Shown piece by piece: positions 1 through 9,643 of a DNA stretch of 64,000 nucleotides. The position numbers and the translations under genes were made by a program. This DNA comes from Methyloligella sp. (GTDB lineage: Bacteria > Pseudomonadota > Alphaproteobacteria > Rhizobiales > HXMU1428-3): assembly GCA_021604645.1 (NCBI GenBank), contig BQJJ01000012.1:1-64000 (forward strand), written 5' to 3'. The notes beneath the pieces were generated by a model. That model searched no databases. It worked only from the letters and a program-made list of their open reading frames with translations, and was not told the origin of the DNA. Numbering within the stretch: position 1 is the stretch's first letter; the number at the start of each line of letters is the position of its first letter.

Positions 1-311
1 AAATTTAATTTAATAACTTACAAATAAGTTTAAGCTTAATGGGGACTTTGATATTTGTTACTATTTTTGCTATCATTTCTAGATGTTTGGAATATTGTTA
101 GGAGCGGACATAACTTCTCGTTAAACTTGTTCTTTCTTGCAAAACAACATTCCATTTTTGCAATAAAATGGAGCTCCTGTTTGAAACGGCTGTGATCTGA
201 GTCACCCATAAATTTTATAATATCTCATAAAACAATTAGGCATGATGATTGTGCCAACGAGAATTAGCTATGTTAATCTTCATCAATTTGGGGAGGAGTT
301 ATTCTTATTGC
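1..311. other. Left-edge non-coding stretch
   Basis: AT-rich sequence with no convincing gene. It lies downstream of the minus-strand iron uptake operon. An 8-bp inverted repeat (arms 151-158 and 165-172, six-base loop) could form a weak hairpin at the end of that transcript, but no T-run follows it on the minus strand. A GGGGAGGAG stretch at about 290-298 resembles a ribosome binding site on the plus strand, but no credible gene follows. Confidence 0.5.
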
Positions 312-593
312 TTAGTTCCAATCAAGCTTTTCTAAATTTTCTCTGTATGCGAAGCGAACGATGTGACTCTCAATGATTGATTTGCTTTGATTCAAATTTT
401 CATTTGTGTCAGCAGTTACTTTGAAAATTAAATTATTATCACTTACTAAAAATTCAGCGCTACCACAGGGAAAGTCTACAAACCCTTGTGTGCTAGAATA
501 ATTTGTTTCAACTTTGTGAGCAAAATGCCTGCACATTTGCATAAGATATTTTTCTGGTGTTTGTGTTGTAAATTGACTTTGACTGCTAAACAT
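312..593 (-). CDS. DUF2218 family protein
   Basis: Small 93-residue soluble protein matching the DUF2218 pattern: an N-terminal segment with CRHFAHK around residues 21-27, a central GSAEFLVSD strand, and a C-terminal HIVRFAYRENLEKLDW. No signal peptide or membrane segment is visible. It is the last gene of the minus-strand siderophore uptake operon, 9 bases after the ATPase gene. From memory, DUF2218 also occurs next to or fused with siderophore-interacting flavoproteins, so a cytoplasmic role in handling the imported iron complex is plausible, but that is inference. Biochemical function is unknown. The family call is fairly secure; the role is not. Confidence 0.75.
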   Translation of the reverse strand: MFSSQSQFTTQTPEKYLMQMCRHFAHKVETNYSSTQGFVDFPCGSAEFLVSDNNLIFKVTADTNENLNQSKSIIESHIVRFAYRENLEKLDWN

Positions 594-602
594 TTCTTTC
601 TC

Positions 603-1403
603 CTATATAACTGAAGCTTGAATTTTCTTTTTAATTGGGGCAATAACTTCTATGCGTGGTGTGCCATTATTTGTTGTCTCTATCTTGGCCTCTACTTGAT
701 AGACGTCTGATAAGTTTTGTTCTGTCAAAACATCAAGTGGCTTGCCAAAAGCAATGAGCTCTCCTTTGTGAAGAAGAATGAGTTTGTCACAAAATTTGAG
801 TGCTAGATTTAGGTCATGTAGAGCAATCAGAGCAATTTTTTGTTGTGCTAAAATGAGATCTCTAATTTCAGAAAGTACCGATAGTCGCCAGTGTAAATCT
901 AAAGCACTTGTTGGTTCATCTAGTAAGTAAATATCTGGTGAGCGCAGAAGTAACATAGTTAACCCGACTAATTGCCTTTTACCTCCAGATAAACTATCGA
1001 GGGGCTTTAAGGCTTCATCGCTTAAGCCAAATTGTTCTAGCTTTAGAGCGATTTCTTTCTTTAATATCTCATTTGAAAGCGGTAAGTTGAGTGCCCGTGC
1101 TAGGCTCCATAACAATTCATAGGGTGTGAGAGAACTTGCCTGAGGCGGGGTTTGGGTCATCAGGCCAAATATGCGGCTACGTTCTATTCGAGAAGTTTGT
1201 GTGATATCTGCTGAACCATAAGACGTGATCTGCTTTGCTTTGCCAGGCCACAATAGTGATTTTAAAAAAGTTGATTTTCCAGCTGCATTTGGTCCGACAA
1301 GACCGACTACTTCACCACCTTGTAATTTAGGCAGTGTGATATCTTTCAATGCATGGAACTTACCATACCAAAGATTGAGCTGAGTTATTTCAAGGGTGGT
1401 CAT
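603..1403 (-). CDS. Iron-siderophore ABC transporter ATP-binding protein (FecE/FhuC-like)
   Basis: Cytoplasmic ATPase that would power import of a ferric siderophore through the adjacent permease. All ABC motifs are visible: Walker A GPNAAGKST at residues 37-45, signature LSGGKRQ at 138-144, Walker B IYLLDEP at 158-164, and an H-loop His in ALIALHDLN. Length (266 aa) is normal for the FecE/FhuC group. The start overlaps the permease stop by 4 bases, indicating translational coupling. Family assignment is strong; the siderophore transported cannot be read from the sequence. Confidence 0.92.
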   Translation of the reverse strand: MTTLEITQLNLWYGKFHALKDITLPKLQGGEVVGLVGPNAAGKSTFLKSLLWPGKAKQITSYGSADITQTSRIERSRIFGLMTQTPPQASSLTPYELLWSLARALNLPLSNEILKKEIALKLEQFGLSDEALKPLDSLSGGKRQLVGLTMLLLRSPDIYLLDEPTSALDLHWRLSVLSEIRDLILAQQKIALIALHDLNLALKFCDKLILLHKGELIAFGKPLDVLTEQNLSDVYQVEAKIETTNNGTPRIEVIAPIKKKIQASVI

Positions 1404-2455
1404 AAACGTTGGCCTCTTGTGAAAATTAGCCCAATTAAAATTGGTACTCCTATAAAGGAGGTAATGATGCCAACAGGAATGAGAATTCCTGGCATAAGTG
1501 TTTTCGAGAGAAGAGATGCAAAGGATAAAATTACAGCACTACAAAGACAGGCCCCTGGTAAGAGAAAACGATGATCTTCGCCTAGAAGAAGACGCGCTAT
1601 ATGAGGACCAACAAGGCCGATGAATCCAATAGTGCCAACAAAACAAACCGAAAACGCTGTTAAAATTGAAACACGCAAAATCATAAACAATCGATAGCGA
1701 TCAATATTTATTCCAATACTAGTGGCTTGGTTTTCCCCACTACGAAGCAAAGTCATAACCCACAAGTTGCGTAAACTAAAAGGAAGAATAAAAAGAAAGA
1801 TAGCTGTAACGATTATTACTTCAGGCCAACCGGCTTTCGTCAAGTTGCCCATGGTCCAAAACACGATTTGCTGAACGGCTTCAGCTGAAGCTACATAAAG
1901 CAAAAGGCTTGTCATAGCTTCGCACATAAACATGATGGCTACGCCAAATAAAATGATGGTGTTTTTAGAGCCTGATTGAAAAGCGGTGAATGAAATGATG
2001 AGAAAGCTGGCCAAAAAAGAAAACAATAGACTTAGGATAGGTACTGCAAAAGTCACAGGGAAAAATGTAAAACTCTTTGTGAAAATACTTGTTAAGACTA
2101 TCGCACAACTGGCCCCAAAAACAGCAGCATTTGATATTCCTAAAGTGAACGGACTGGCAAGAGGGTTGTTTAAACCTGTTTGTGTTTCAATGCCTGCTAA
2201 CCCAAGGGTGCATCCAATTATGACAGCAATTAATGCATCCGGTAAGCGAATGTCAAATAGTATGATTTGCTCTGTGGTTGACAAGCTTGAAGGAGAGACA
2301 AGCCCGTTCAAGATCGTCAAGAATGACAAGTTTGATGGGCCTGTCATGACATCCAGGGTTAAAAACATAAGACAAAGAACAATCAAAACAAATAGAAGGG
2401 TTACTTTTTGAAAAGTCTTTGTTTTATATTGTTCGTGTAAGTCAGCTGTCATCAT
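1400..2455 (-). CDS. Iron-siderophore ABC transporter permease (FecCD family)
   Basis: Integral inner-membrane permease of 351 aa with about nine to ten hydrophobic segments. FecCD/BtuC features are visible, such as the LGLAGIETQTGLNNPLASP stretch around residues 83-101 and the GTIGFIGLVGPHIARLLLG loop that contacts the ATPase. It is coupled by single-base or 4-base overlaps to the binding-protein gene upstream and the ATPase gene downstream. Only one permease is present, so it probably works as a homodimer. Confidence 0.93.
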   Translation of the reverse strand: MMTADLHEQYKTKTFQKVTLLFVLIVLCLMFLTLDVMTGPSNLSFLTILNGLVSPSSLSTTEQIILFDIRLPDALIAVIIGCTLGLAGIETQTGLNNPLASPFTLGISNAAVFGASCAIVLTSIFTKSFTFFPVTFAVPILSLLFSFLASFLIISFTAFQSGSKNTIILFGVAIMFMCEAMTSLLLYVASAEAVQQIVFWTMGNLTKAGWPEVIIVTAIFLFILPFSLRNLWVMTLLRSGENQATSIGINIDRYRLFMILRVSILTAFSVCFVGTIGFIGLVGPHIARLLLGEDHRFLLPGACLCSAVILSFASLLSKTLMPGILIPVGIITSFIGVPILIGLIFTRGQRL

Positions 2456-3579
2456 TATCTCACTTTTAGAGTTGTGAGGTAGACACCATCTAATTTGAAG
2501 ATAAGAAACCTCTCATAGATGTCAGTCATAGTTTTTTCGGGAGATAAATCTTTGAATAGTTCGGGATGAACCCATTTTGCAAAACTCTCGATCGCTACGA
2601 TATTAAATGGTGAATTGTAATAATTATGCCAGATGCCATGTGCGCGACCAGATTGGACGGCTTTTAGGGATTGGTAGGTTGGTGCTGACAAGGCACGTTT
2701 TAAAGACTTTTGAGCTATGTTTTTATTTGAAGTTGGACCAAGTACTGGAATGGATTTACCACCTTGAAACTCCTCAAGACTTCCTGAAACTGTGCCAATC
2801 CAAATGTCGGGGTTTTTTTCAAGTAAAAATTCTATTGAATGTCGTCCGGTTGGACCTAGGGCAACTGGGGTTGAAATGTTTTCACCACCAACAAGGCCAA
2901 TAAAAGGGCCAAGCATTCCACGGGCCATACCAACGCAACAATCAAAACGCCCTATATGAGCTTGTAAAAAAACAGTAGGTTTTTTACCGTTAAATTGTGC
3001 GACACGCTCTTTAATTCTTTGAATTCGTCTATTGTAAAACTCAATATATTTATTGGCGTTATCTTTTCTGCCTAGCGCTTGCCCAAGCACCTTTATTGAA
3101 GGCACGGTATTTTGAAACGGGTTCATTCTGAAATCAATAAAGATGATTTTGATACCCGCTTTTTCCAACTGGGCAATAAGCTCTTTATTTTTTGCACCTG
3201 GTCCATGATCTTGAATGCCAAAAATAGCCAGGTCTGGTTGGAGTGTTATTATCTTTTCAGCTGAAACACTATCAGTATTCTGAAGCCCAAAATATTGTAT
3301 TTGATTGTAAGCTGGAAATTTATTTTTGAGTTTCTTTTCTAAAACAGGGTTGGTGTGACTTAAAGGGTTTAACATTCCAACAACCCGTTTGACCGGGTTT
3401 TCTTTATCAAGCAAGGCAAGTGTTGTCAGGTAGCGTCCTTCTCCTAATATTATTTTAGTCACAGGTTTTTCTAATGTGATGGTTCTTCCTAAAACATCTT
3501 TAATCACCAAATCTTTGGCAATAGATATGTTTGATTGACCCAAGAAGATCACAAAAATAAAAAGTAATTTTTTTATCAT
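2455..3579 (-). CDS. Periplasmic iron-complex substrate-binding protein
   Basis: Periplasmic class III (FhuD/BtuF-type) binding protein that delivers the ferric complex to the FecCD permease. I prefer the ATG at 3579, which gives a clean signal peptide (MIKKLLFIFVIFLGQ, then a SIA-K cleavage-like site). An in-frame ATG 33 bases upstream at 3612 would put extra polar residues before it. The mature part starts with DVLGRTITLEKPVTKIILG, typical of this fold, and contains the conserved ITLQPDLAIFG segment. Its stop overlaps the permease start by one base. The ligand is not identifiable. Confidence 0.88.
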   Translation of the reverse strand: MIKKLLFIFVIFLGQSNISIAKDLVIKDVLGRTITLEKPVTKIILGEGRYLTTLALLDKENPVKRVVGMLNPLSHTNPVLEKKLKNKFPAYNQIQYFGLQNTDSVSAEKIITLQPDLAIFGIQDHGPGAKNKELIAQLEKAGIKIIFIDFRMNPFQNTVPSIKVLGQALGRKDNANKYIEFYNRRIQRIKERVAQFNGKKPTVFLQAHIGRFDCCVGMARGMLGPFIGLVGGENISTPVALGPTGRHSIEFLLEKNPDIWIGTVSGSLEEFQGGKSIPVLGPTSNKNIAQKSLKRALSAPTYQSLKAVQSGRAHGIWHNYYNSPFNIVAIESFAKWVHPELFKDLSPEKTMTDIYERFLIFKLDGVYLTTLKVR

Positions 3580-3672
3580 ATTCCAACTCTGGTTTAAAAA
3601 TGAGTACTCCATCCTCTTAAAATCAAAGAGAATGGAGTGGTTCCAAGAATAGAAAAATCTATTTTTGGGGGG

Positions 3673-5706
3673 TTAGAATTCGGCTTTGGCACTTAAGTAA
3701 ACTGACCGGCCTGGTTCAAGTAGAGGTACATAAAATGCATCGTAATCTTGACCTGTGGTTGCTCGATCTGCGTAGGTTTCGTTAAATATGTTGTTTACCT
3801 CAGCTCGGAAAGTAAGCTTAGGGATCGATTTAGGTTCGTATTGGACAAAGGCGTTTACTACTTCATAGCCAGGGATAGGGTTTCCTGGTGTATTATCTGA
3901 AACTAAAAATATGTTAGAGAAGTCGTTTTGTTTCAGAGCAATCTGAATATCACCACCTATGGTAATACCTGTTCCTTCAAATTGATGAGAAGCTTCTAAC
4001 GAGATCAACTCACCTATATTTGTGCCCCATGACCAAGCGGTTGTGCTAATTGGTTCACCGTCACCAGTTGTGTCGATATTGGAGTATTTAGCTTTTACAA
4101 ACCCAGTATCCCACTTATACCCCAGTGCAATATCAAATGCTTTGGACTTGATATCTAGAGTGTTGTTACGGTCAACACTTCTAAAGCCTGCGTTGTGACC
4201 AATTGCATCATCAATATTGATAACAGAGTAATTTACATCTGCGGTAAACCCTTGGTATTTTGCGGATATTCCAGCGGTAAAGTTATCTGAATGGAAGGTT
4301 TCTACATTTGTGTAATCCCATGCGTTGTAATTTAACAAAGCTTCAGCAAGTGGTATGCGACCAAAAACATGAGCATAACCAGCTTTTAGTGTGAAGATTT
4401 CATTGAGATCATATTCGCCTGAAATATTTCCACTAAAACCTGTATCATCTAGGTCTGTTCCATCGACGCCTGTGAAATTTTGATGGTCAACACGACCACC
4501 AATTGATAGGCGTGCATTTTTCATAATATCCAATCTTGCTTGGGCATAAACACCAATGTTGCGATCTTTCTCAGTTCCGGGTGCATAGGCAGGATCGCCA
4601 AGTGTTCCACCTGCAGAATCTGTATGAAAGAAATCGACACCAGCAACAATATCTCCCTGAGAAATATCGAATTTATTTTCTAGCTTACCTGACCAGGTTT
4701 TTGTTTCGGCCAGATTTGTTAATGTTGAAAAGGGGAGGTCTAAATATTCTAATTTAGATTCACTATATGCGATGGTAACTTTAGGATCCCACCAACCGTT
4801 TGGTTTTTCATCTGTGTAGTTAAAGACAAAACCATTTCGGGTCATGTTGTATTCTTTTGGTTCCCTTGGCGCACCAAAGGTAACAGCACCAAAGTTAGGT
4901 CGGAAAGGGCGCAGGGAATCATCATTGACCCATTCATAACTGAGTTCGAAACGATCCCCAGTCATTGCTTCAAAGGCAAGTTTACCTAAAGCTGATTGCA
5001 AGTCGACAGCAGTTCCTTCTTGTTCTGCTCTATTACCAGCATCCCAGTTTTCACCTTCAGCATATTTATAATAACCAAGAGCCTCAAATCCGTTTGACAT
5101 GGTGTAACCAGAAACATCTGTAGTGAATGTTTTGCTGTTTGTGTCGTAGGAAACTTGTACAAAACCACCAAAAGTTTTACCTGGGTCTAAAAGGTCTTTT
5201 ACATCTACGGTTTCAAACTGAATGGACCCGCCAAGAGCTCCTGGTCCTGCGTCTGCGGGAGCAACACCTGCGTCAACACGAGCGGCTTTAAGTAAAGATG
5301 GATCAATTAACAATGTCCCTGTGTGATGAAAAAGATCATTTGATTGAACAGCACCGTCAACTGTGACAGCCAAGTTTTTGTCTTCTATACCGTAGACAAA
5401 GATTTTTTGACTTACAGATGTCGAACCGCCAACAGATACGGCAGTTTCTTGACTAAAAATGTCTTGCAAATCTTTAGGATTAATACGATCAAGATCTTCT
5501 TTTGCAAGGACCACACCTGGCACCCCTATGGCCGGGTCTTCTAAGATGGTTCCTTTATATTTTTCGTCATTATTAGTTTTGTTGTTCGCCCCATCAACAT
5601 TGATTTGATCAAGTGGTGTATTTGATTGTGCTGATGCTGTAATACTTCCAGTACTTATTAGTGCGATCACACTAAGCGCTGTTGCAAATTGTAATGCAAC
5701 TTTCAT
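3673..5706 (-). CDS. TonB-dependent outer-membrane receptor (siderophore type)
   Basis: Outer-membrane gated channel of 677 aa. It has a signal peptide (MKVALQFATALSVIALIST, ending ASAQ), a plug domain with VYGIEDKNLAVTVDGA and GALGGSIQFETVD, and a 22-strand barrel ending in an aromatic residue (YLSAKAEF). It is the first gene of the minus-strand operon, 61-93 bases before the binding-protein gene, so the substrate is most likely the same iron complex. The plug also resembles heme or hemoglobin receptors, so a heme substrate is not excluded. A PchR-like regulator is divergently encoded, as is common for siderophore receptors. Confidence 0.88.
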   Translation of the reverse strand: MKVALQFATALSVIALISTGSITASAQSNTPLDQINVDGANNKTNNDEKYKGTILEDPAIGVPGVVLAKEDLDRINPKDLQDIFSQETAVSVGGSTSVSQKIFVYGIEDKNLAVTVDGAVQSNDLFHHTGTLLIDPSLLKAARVDAGVAPADAGPGALGGSIQFETVDVKDLLDPGKTFGGFVQVSYDTNSKTFTTDVSGYTMSNGFEALGYYKYAEGENWDAGNRAEQEGTAVDLQSALGKLAFEAMTGDRFELSYEWVNDDSLRPFRPNFGAVTFGAPREPKEYNMTRNGFVFNYTDEKPNGWWDPKVTIAYSESKLEYLDLPFSTLTNLAETKTWSGKLENKFDISQGDIVAGVDFFHTDSAGGTLGDPAYAPGTEKDRNIGVYAQARLDIMKNARLSIGGRVDHQNFTGVDGTDLDDTGFSGNISGEYDLNEIFTLKAGYAHVFGRIPLAEALLNYNAWDYTNVETFHSDNFTAGISAKYQGFTADVNYSVINIDDAIGHNAGFRSVDRNNTLDIKSKAFDIALGYKWDTGFVKAKYSNIDTTGDGEPISTTAWSWGTNIGELISLEASHQFEGTGITIGGDIQIALKQNDFSNIFLVSDNTPGNPIPGYEVVNAFVQYEPKSIPKLTFRAEVNNIFNETYADRATTGQDYDAFYVPLLEPGRSVYLSAKAEF

Positions 5707-6031
5707 TTTGAACTCCCAAGTTACTAAATTTCCCTCAACTTGCCACCACTATATTTAAATCGAGAAATACCCGCCTTTTAGAAATCGTCATTTATCTTCG
5801 AGAAAAAGCCATATTGCCGCTAAAAGACAGGTGAAGGAAGTTTGTTTTATTCAATCTTGATATTGAGTAGAATGCACATATGTACAAGAAATATATGCAG
5901 TTTTTAGATTTGAATATTCCGTGTAAGGTAATTGTTTCTCTTTGAAAAGTTTGCTAAAGCGATTTAATTTTAAGCTTTTCAATTAAATTAGCAGTTCTGT
6001 TTAGTATATCGCGTCCACTGCTGAGGATTAT
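5707..6031. promoter_or_regulatory. Divergent promoter region of receptor operon and AraC regulator
   Basis: This 325-base AT-rich gap holds the start signals of the uptake operon (minus) and the PchR-like regulator (plus). CGAGAAA occurs twice in direct orientation (5761-5767 and 5799-5805), and AGAAAT occurs at 5763-5768 and 5780-5785. Such direct repeats could be half-sites for an AraC-type activator, but this is only a suggestion. I found no convincing Fur-type palindrome. The plus-strand gene has a GAGG ribosome binding site just before 6032. Confidence 0.4.
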
Positions 6032-7030
6032 ATGAGCCAAAGTAATTACACCCTGATTAAAAATGACACGCCTTGCAAAATGCGCCAGCTTGAGGAGTTT
6101 ATTTCCAACGATACTGGTAAAATCTCAGGCAGAATTGGGTTCATTGAACTGAATTCAGGGATTGATTTGCATTTTTCTGATAATATAGAATTAGTGAATG
6201 AAAAGTCTGAAAGCCTCTCTGAAGCATCATTGACGATCTCTTTGCTTCTCGAAGGCCAAGTGAAATTCTATATGAATGACAAACCTTATTATCTTGGTTG
6301 TAATGATAATAAGGAAAGTTCTGAAGCGATTGGCAAAATCTGGTCAACAACAAAACCTGTGCATTTTTCACGTAATTTCAAAAAAGGCCGTAAGGTTAAA
6401 AAAATAATCATTAATGTTGATAAAGACTGGCTAGCTGAAATGGGGCTTGCAGAAAGTGGTTCAAGTTGGGGTTCTAAACTTGATAAAAGTTTGTTTGAAT
6501 TTGCCTGCACCCATATGAATTGTAGGGATTGGATTCCGTCAAAGCAGGCCATTCAAGCAGCTGAAGAGATTATCGACCCACCTCATGATGCTGATTGTAT
6601 GAAAAAAATGATCCGTGAATATCGGGCGATAGAGCTCGTTACTTTAGCGTTTGAACAATTTACAAAACCGGTACCTGGAATCATAACTGCGAAAAATGAT
6701 ACAAAACAAAATTGCCGATTGATAAAAGTTCTGAACTTTATTGAGAATAATTTAACATCTGAATTCACGTTAGAGCAAATAGCAAAAAATGTTGGGTTTA
6801 GTGTGAGCTCTTTACAAAGGCATTTTAAATCAACTTATGGATCGACTGTGGTTGATTATATTAGAAAGAGAAAATTAGAGCTAGCTCGTGATGCAATGAT
6901 AAATGAAGGCTTATCTGTGAGTGAGGCTTGTTTTATCGCTGGATATTCAAATCCATCAAGTTTTGCGACTGCTTTTAAAAGAGCGTTCGGGCAATGTCCC
7001 AAAACTTATATCCATGATGTTAATTTATAA
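6032..7030 (+). CDS. AraC-family regulator, PchR-like
   Basis: Transcription factor of 332 aa. It has an N-terminal ligand-binding half (SLTISLLLEGQVKFYMNDKP, then a W-x(5)-P-V-H-F-S segment seen in PchR-type proteins) and a C-terminal double helix-turn-helix of the AraC type (about residues 228-328, with FTLEQIAKNVGFSVSSLQRH and SVSEACFIAGYSNPSSFATA). It is divergent from the TonB receptor operon, the usual arrangement for siderophore-responsive activators such as PchR. It probably senses the imported iron complex and activates the receptor operon; that role is inferred from context. Confidence 0.82.
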   Translation: MSQSNYTLIKNDTPCKMRQLEEFISNDTGKISGRIGFIELNSGIDLHFSDNIELVNEKSESLSEASLTISLLLEGQVKFYMNDKPYYLGCNDNKESSEAIGKIWSTTKPVHFSRNFKKGRKVKKIIINVDKDWLAEMGLAESGSSWGSKLDKSLFEFACTHMNCRDWIPSKQAIQAAEEIIDPPHDADCMKKMIREYRAIELVTLAFEQFTKPVPGIITAKNDTKQNCRLIKVLNFIENNLTSEFTLEQIAKNVGFSVSSLQRHFKSTYGSTVVDYIRKRKLELARDAMINEGLSVSEACFIAGYSNPSSFATAFKRAFGQCPKTYIHDVNL

Positions 7031-7321
7031 AAAATTGCATAAATCTCACTTGCTATCTCAAACTCTTTGAACTGTATTTATATAATTTCTTCTTTTGATA
7101 CTTAGCGCAATTTTCTCCCTGTTATCGATAAAAGTATTTAAGGGCTTGTAAGGTCGATTGCGTTTTCAAGGTATGATAACCTCCGTTCTTCAATGGAACT
7201 GATCATTTTTGCAAAATAACTTGGACTTTGAGGTTCTATTGTTATTAGCTACAAGCAGAAAGATAAAGCGCTTAAACTTTAACTCTAAATGCAGGGATTT
7301 AGGTGAGCCGTAGTTTTTGTT

Positions 7322-9346
7322 TTAACTTGAGTTGTCCAGGTTTTTTAGAAACTCTATTTTTTCTTTTGCTTTAAGTGCGCCTTCACGGTGGGACGAACTT
7401 ATTTTTGATAGTTCATCAATAGAGTTTTCAATATTCTCATTCTGCGCAAAAATTTCTTCTACCCGATCTATGATTTTTTTATAGAATTCAGCTTCTTTGG
7501 TTGATTGTTCACTTGTAATATTAATGATATTTCCAAGCTCTGTTAGAGAACCTTCTATTTTGGAAATGGATGTTTGAGTTTTGCTAAGAGACTCTTTCGT
7601 GTCATTTGCGAGTTTTTTAACTTCTCCTGCTACAACACTGAAACCCTTGCCAGCTTCACCAGCTCTTGCTGCTTCGATGGTTGCGTTGAGAGCTAATAAG
7701 TTAGTTTGACCGGTTATATTATCAATGATTGATAGTACGTGGCGTAAAGAGTTTAAGGATTGACTGACGTTTGAGAATTTATCGTTTAATTCATTCGTTG
7801 TTTCAACTTTATTTTCTTGAGTGACGTTGTTGTCATTGTTCATTGCATCGCGAATGTTATCAATAAAACTTCCAAATTTAGATACTTCATTTATAACCCC
7901 TCCGATCTCTTCAGATCCATTTAAATAATGTGAAATATCGTTGACGACATCTGTGCGCATATTGTTTAGGATTTCTAACTGATTTAATTTTCGGCGTGTA
8001 AAATATTCATAAAAATTAGCGTAATGAATTGGGAAATTATCAACGAGTTCGTCATGATAATTTTCTCGAACATTTGAGAACAAGACTAAAGCGACTAATG
8101 TTTGATTGAGGTTTACACCTAGCAATTCTCCGAATGTTGAAAAGCCTGCTATTGGTGCATTCCAGAGGTTGTTTACTTTAGGCAGGTCATTGGCATTGTT
8201 TAACCTTCTCAGGATGCAATCGTTCATGAGTACGGCTGATGGAGTGGGTTTTCCTTCTAGAAATTTATTGATATCGTTTTGTGTGTGATCAATGAAATTT
8301 GTAGCGTTTAGTAATATAAGTTCATCTCCTCGAGCTATGTCACAGAAAAATGTAATTATTTCTTGTTCATGATCGACTGCTGCTATTGAACGTACGTAAA
8401 TTTCTGAACCAATTTTTACACCGCATGTTTTGTCTAGTAATTTTTCTTGTAGTTGATCCGTGGATACATTCAAACTTTCTGAAAGTGCTTTTACAAGTGA
8501 AATTGTTTTGCCTGTCTTTGGATCTATAACTGAGCTAACTGTCCGTTTGTCACTGTCAGAATCAACAACTACATAATGATGTTCGGTTTCCTGAAAGTTA
8601 TGACTTTTCATAACGCTGTAACGTTGACCTTTAGCTAGTTTTATAAATGTTACAACAGCGTGATTTTCTAGTGTTTGTTGACCGTCAAAAAGTTTTGTTG
8701 CCAGGAAGTCAAGTTTTCCTCCTGATGAGCCGCCTAAGAAAAGACATGGGAATTTATTGGTTTTGTAGACCGCCTCCATGAAGAAATTTTCGGAATATGA
8801 TATTCCTTCGAAATAGGTTAGGGCGAAGGTGTCTTTTGAGTTTATTTCAAAGGTTGGAGTGACTTGTCTTAAGCCCTCAGAAATTTTTTCTATGCGGTTT
8901 GAATGATCTTGAAATGCATCACCTGATCGTAAGTCCTCACAGAATAAAGGTACTGAAAAGGTTTCTACTTTTTCAAACATCTCCGGGGAAAATATTTGTA
9001 AGACTACTGAACGCCAGTTTTCTGGTGTGTCGCAATAAAGAGGACTGTTACCTGAAGAATATAGTTCGCCGGCGGTAGTCGTAGCTATCAGTTTTGTTTT
9101 TGATGTATATCTCTTAAGCGCTGAGACGACCTCTTGAAAATTGGCATTAGGAGAAATAAAAGCCATCACAAAAGATGCTTCTTTGCATGAAAATTGAAAA
9201 TCTTCACGGGTTACTTTTTTAAGTTGGTCGTCTGTCAAAACTGTACGAATGGGAGGCTCTTGAACATAAGTTTGGTTTTGATTGTCTTCAGCTTGATAGT
9301 AATCTGGTGTGTTAATATTGTTGAACGTAGGTGAGTTTGAGGGCAT
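7322..9346 (-). CDS. FIST-domain cytoplasmic methyl-accepting chemotaxis protein
   Basis: Soluble chemoreceptor of 674 aa with no membrane segment. Residues of about 50-240 match the FIST N-terminal sensory domain ([44 protein letters not shown]). Residues of about 250-450 match the FIST C-terminal domain. The last third is a long helical MCP signalling domain with the tip [20 protein letters not shown] followed by [12 protein letters not shown], which docks CheA/CheW. FIST domains are thought to bind small ligands, possibly amino acids. The start has an AGGA ribosome site. No che gene lies nearby, so it must feed a chemosensory array encoded elsewhere. Confidence 0.88.
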   Translation of the reverse strand: MPSNSPTFNNINTPDYYQAEDNQNQTYVQEPPIRTVLTDDQLKKVTREDFQFSCKEASFVMAFISPNANFQEVVSALKRYTSKTKLIATTTAGELYSSGNSPLYCDTPENWRSVVLQIFSPEMFEKVETFSVPLFCEDLRSGDAFQDHSNRIEKISEGLRQVTPTFEINSKDTFALTYFEGISYSENFFMEAVYKTNKFPCLFLGGSSGGKLDFLATKLFDGQQTLENHAVVTFIKLAKGQRYSVMKSHNFQETEHHYVVVDSDSDKRTVSSVIDPKTGKTISLVKALSESLNVSTDQLQEKLLDKTCGVKIGSEIYVRSIAAVDHEQEIITFFCDIARGDELILLNATNFIDHTQNDINKFLEGKPTPSAVLMNDCILRRLNNANDLPKVNNLWNAPIAGFSTFGELLGVNLNQTLVALVLFSNVRENYHDELVDNFPIHYANFYEYFTRRKLNQLEILNNMRTDVVNDISHYLNGSEEIGGVINEVSKFGSFIDNIRDAMNNDNNVTQENKVETTNELNDKFSNVSQSLNSLRHVLSIIDNITGQTNLLALNATIEAARAGEAGKGFSVVAGEVKKLANDTKESLSKTQTSISKIEGSLTELGNIINITSEQSTKEAEFYKKIIDRVEEIFAQNENIENSIDELSKISSSHREGALKAKEKIEFLKNLDNSS

Positions 9347-9429
9347 CAGTTCCTCGCTTTAGTTGCGTTTGTTTTTTGTGTGAGTTTTTTACTTTGATAC
9401 GCACTTGGAACTGATTTATAGAGTAATTT

Positions 9430-9474
9430 TTCTTAAATAAACTGGCTGATACTAGGTCGAGTAGTATCAGCCAG
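9430..9474 (-). terminator. Rho-independent terminator of the porin transcript
   Basis: Perfect 12-bp stem (arms 9442-9453 and 9463-9474, nine-base loop). On the minus strand it is followed by TTTATTT. The position, about 170 bases after the porin stop, implies a long structured 3' untranslated region. Confidence 0.7.
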
Positions 9475-9480
9475 CCCGAA

Positions 9481-9629
9481 CAAGCTTAGGATTAGCTTGC
9501 AACTTTCTCTATTAGCTCAAATCCAGGAGAATAGGATATAGGGAAGAACTAATAGAGAAACCGGCTATAACTTGTGTTCTAATGGTTATACTTATTTTGG
9601 GTAACCGCTCTAATTGAATTAGAGCGGTT
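9481..9629. repeat. Cluster of three perfect inverted repeats in the porin 3' region
   Basis: Between the porin stop and its terminator lie three further dyads: 6-bp arms 9481-9486/9494-9499, 12-bp arms 9504-9515/9549-9560 separated by 33 bases, and 13-bp arms 9603-9615/9617-9629. Together with the terminator this makes four stem-loops in about 190 bases. Read on the minus strand this looks like a structured RNA tail or a 3'-derived small RNA. No protein gene fits here. Confidence 0.6.
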
Positions 9630-9643
9630 CATTTGAGATTATT

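Noticed and set aside
151..172. 8-bp inverted repeat near the left edge as a terminator of the iron operon
   Set aside because: AT-rich stem with no T-run on the minus strand; kept only as a remark.
1986..2411. 141-codon plus-strand frame opposite the FecCD permease
   Set aside because: Antisense shadow of a membrane protein gene; no plausible start or family.
7208..7215. TTTGCAAA copy between the PchR-like and FIST genes
   Set aside because: It lies downstream of both converging genes and far from the propionate operon; likely chance in AT-rich DNA.
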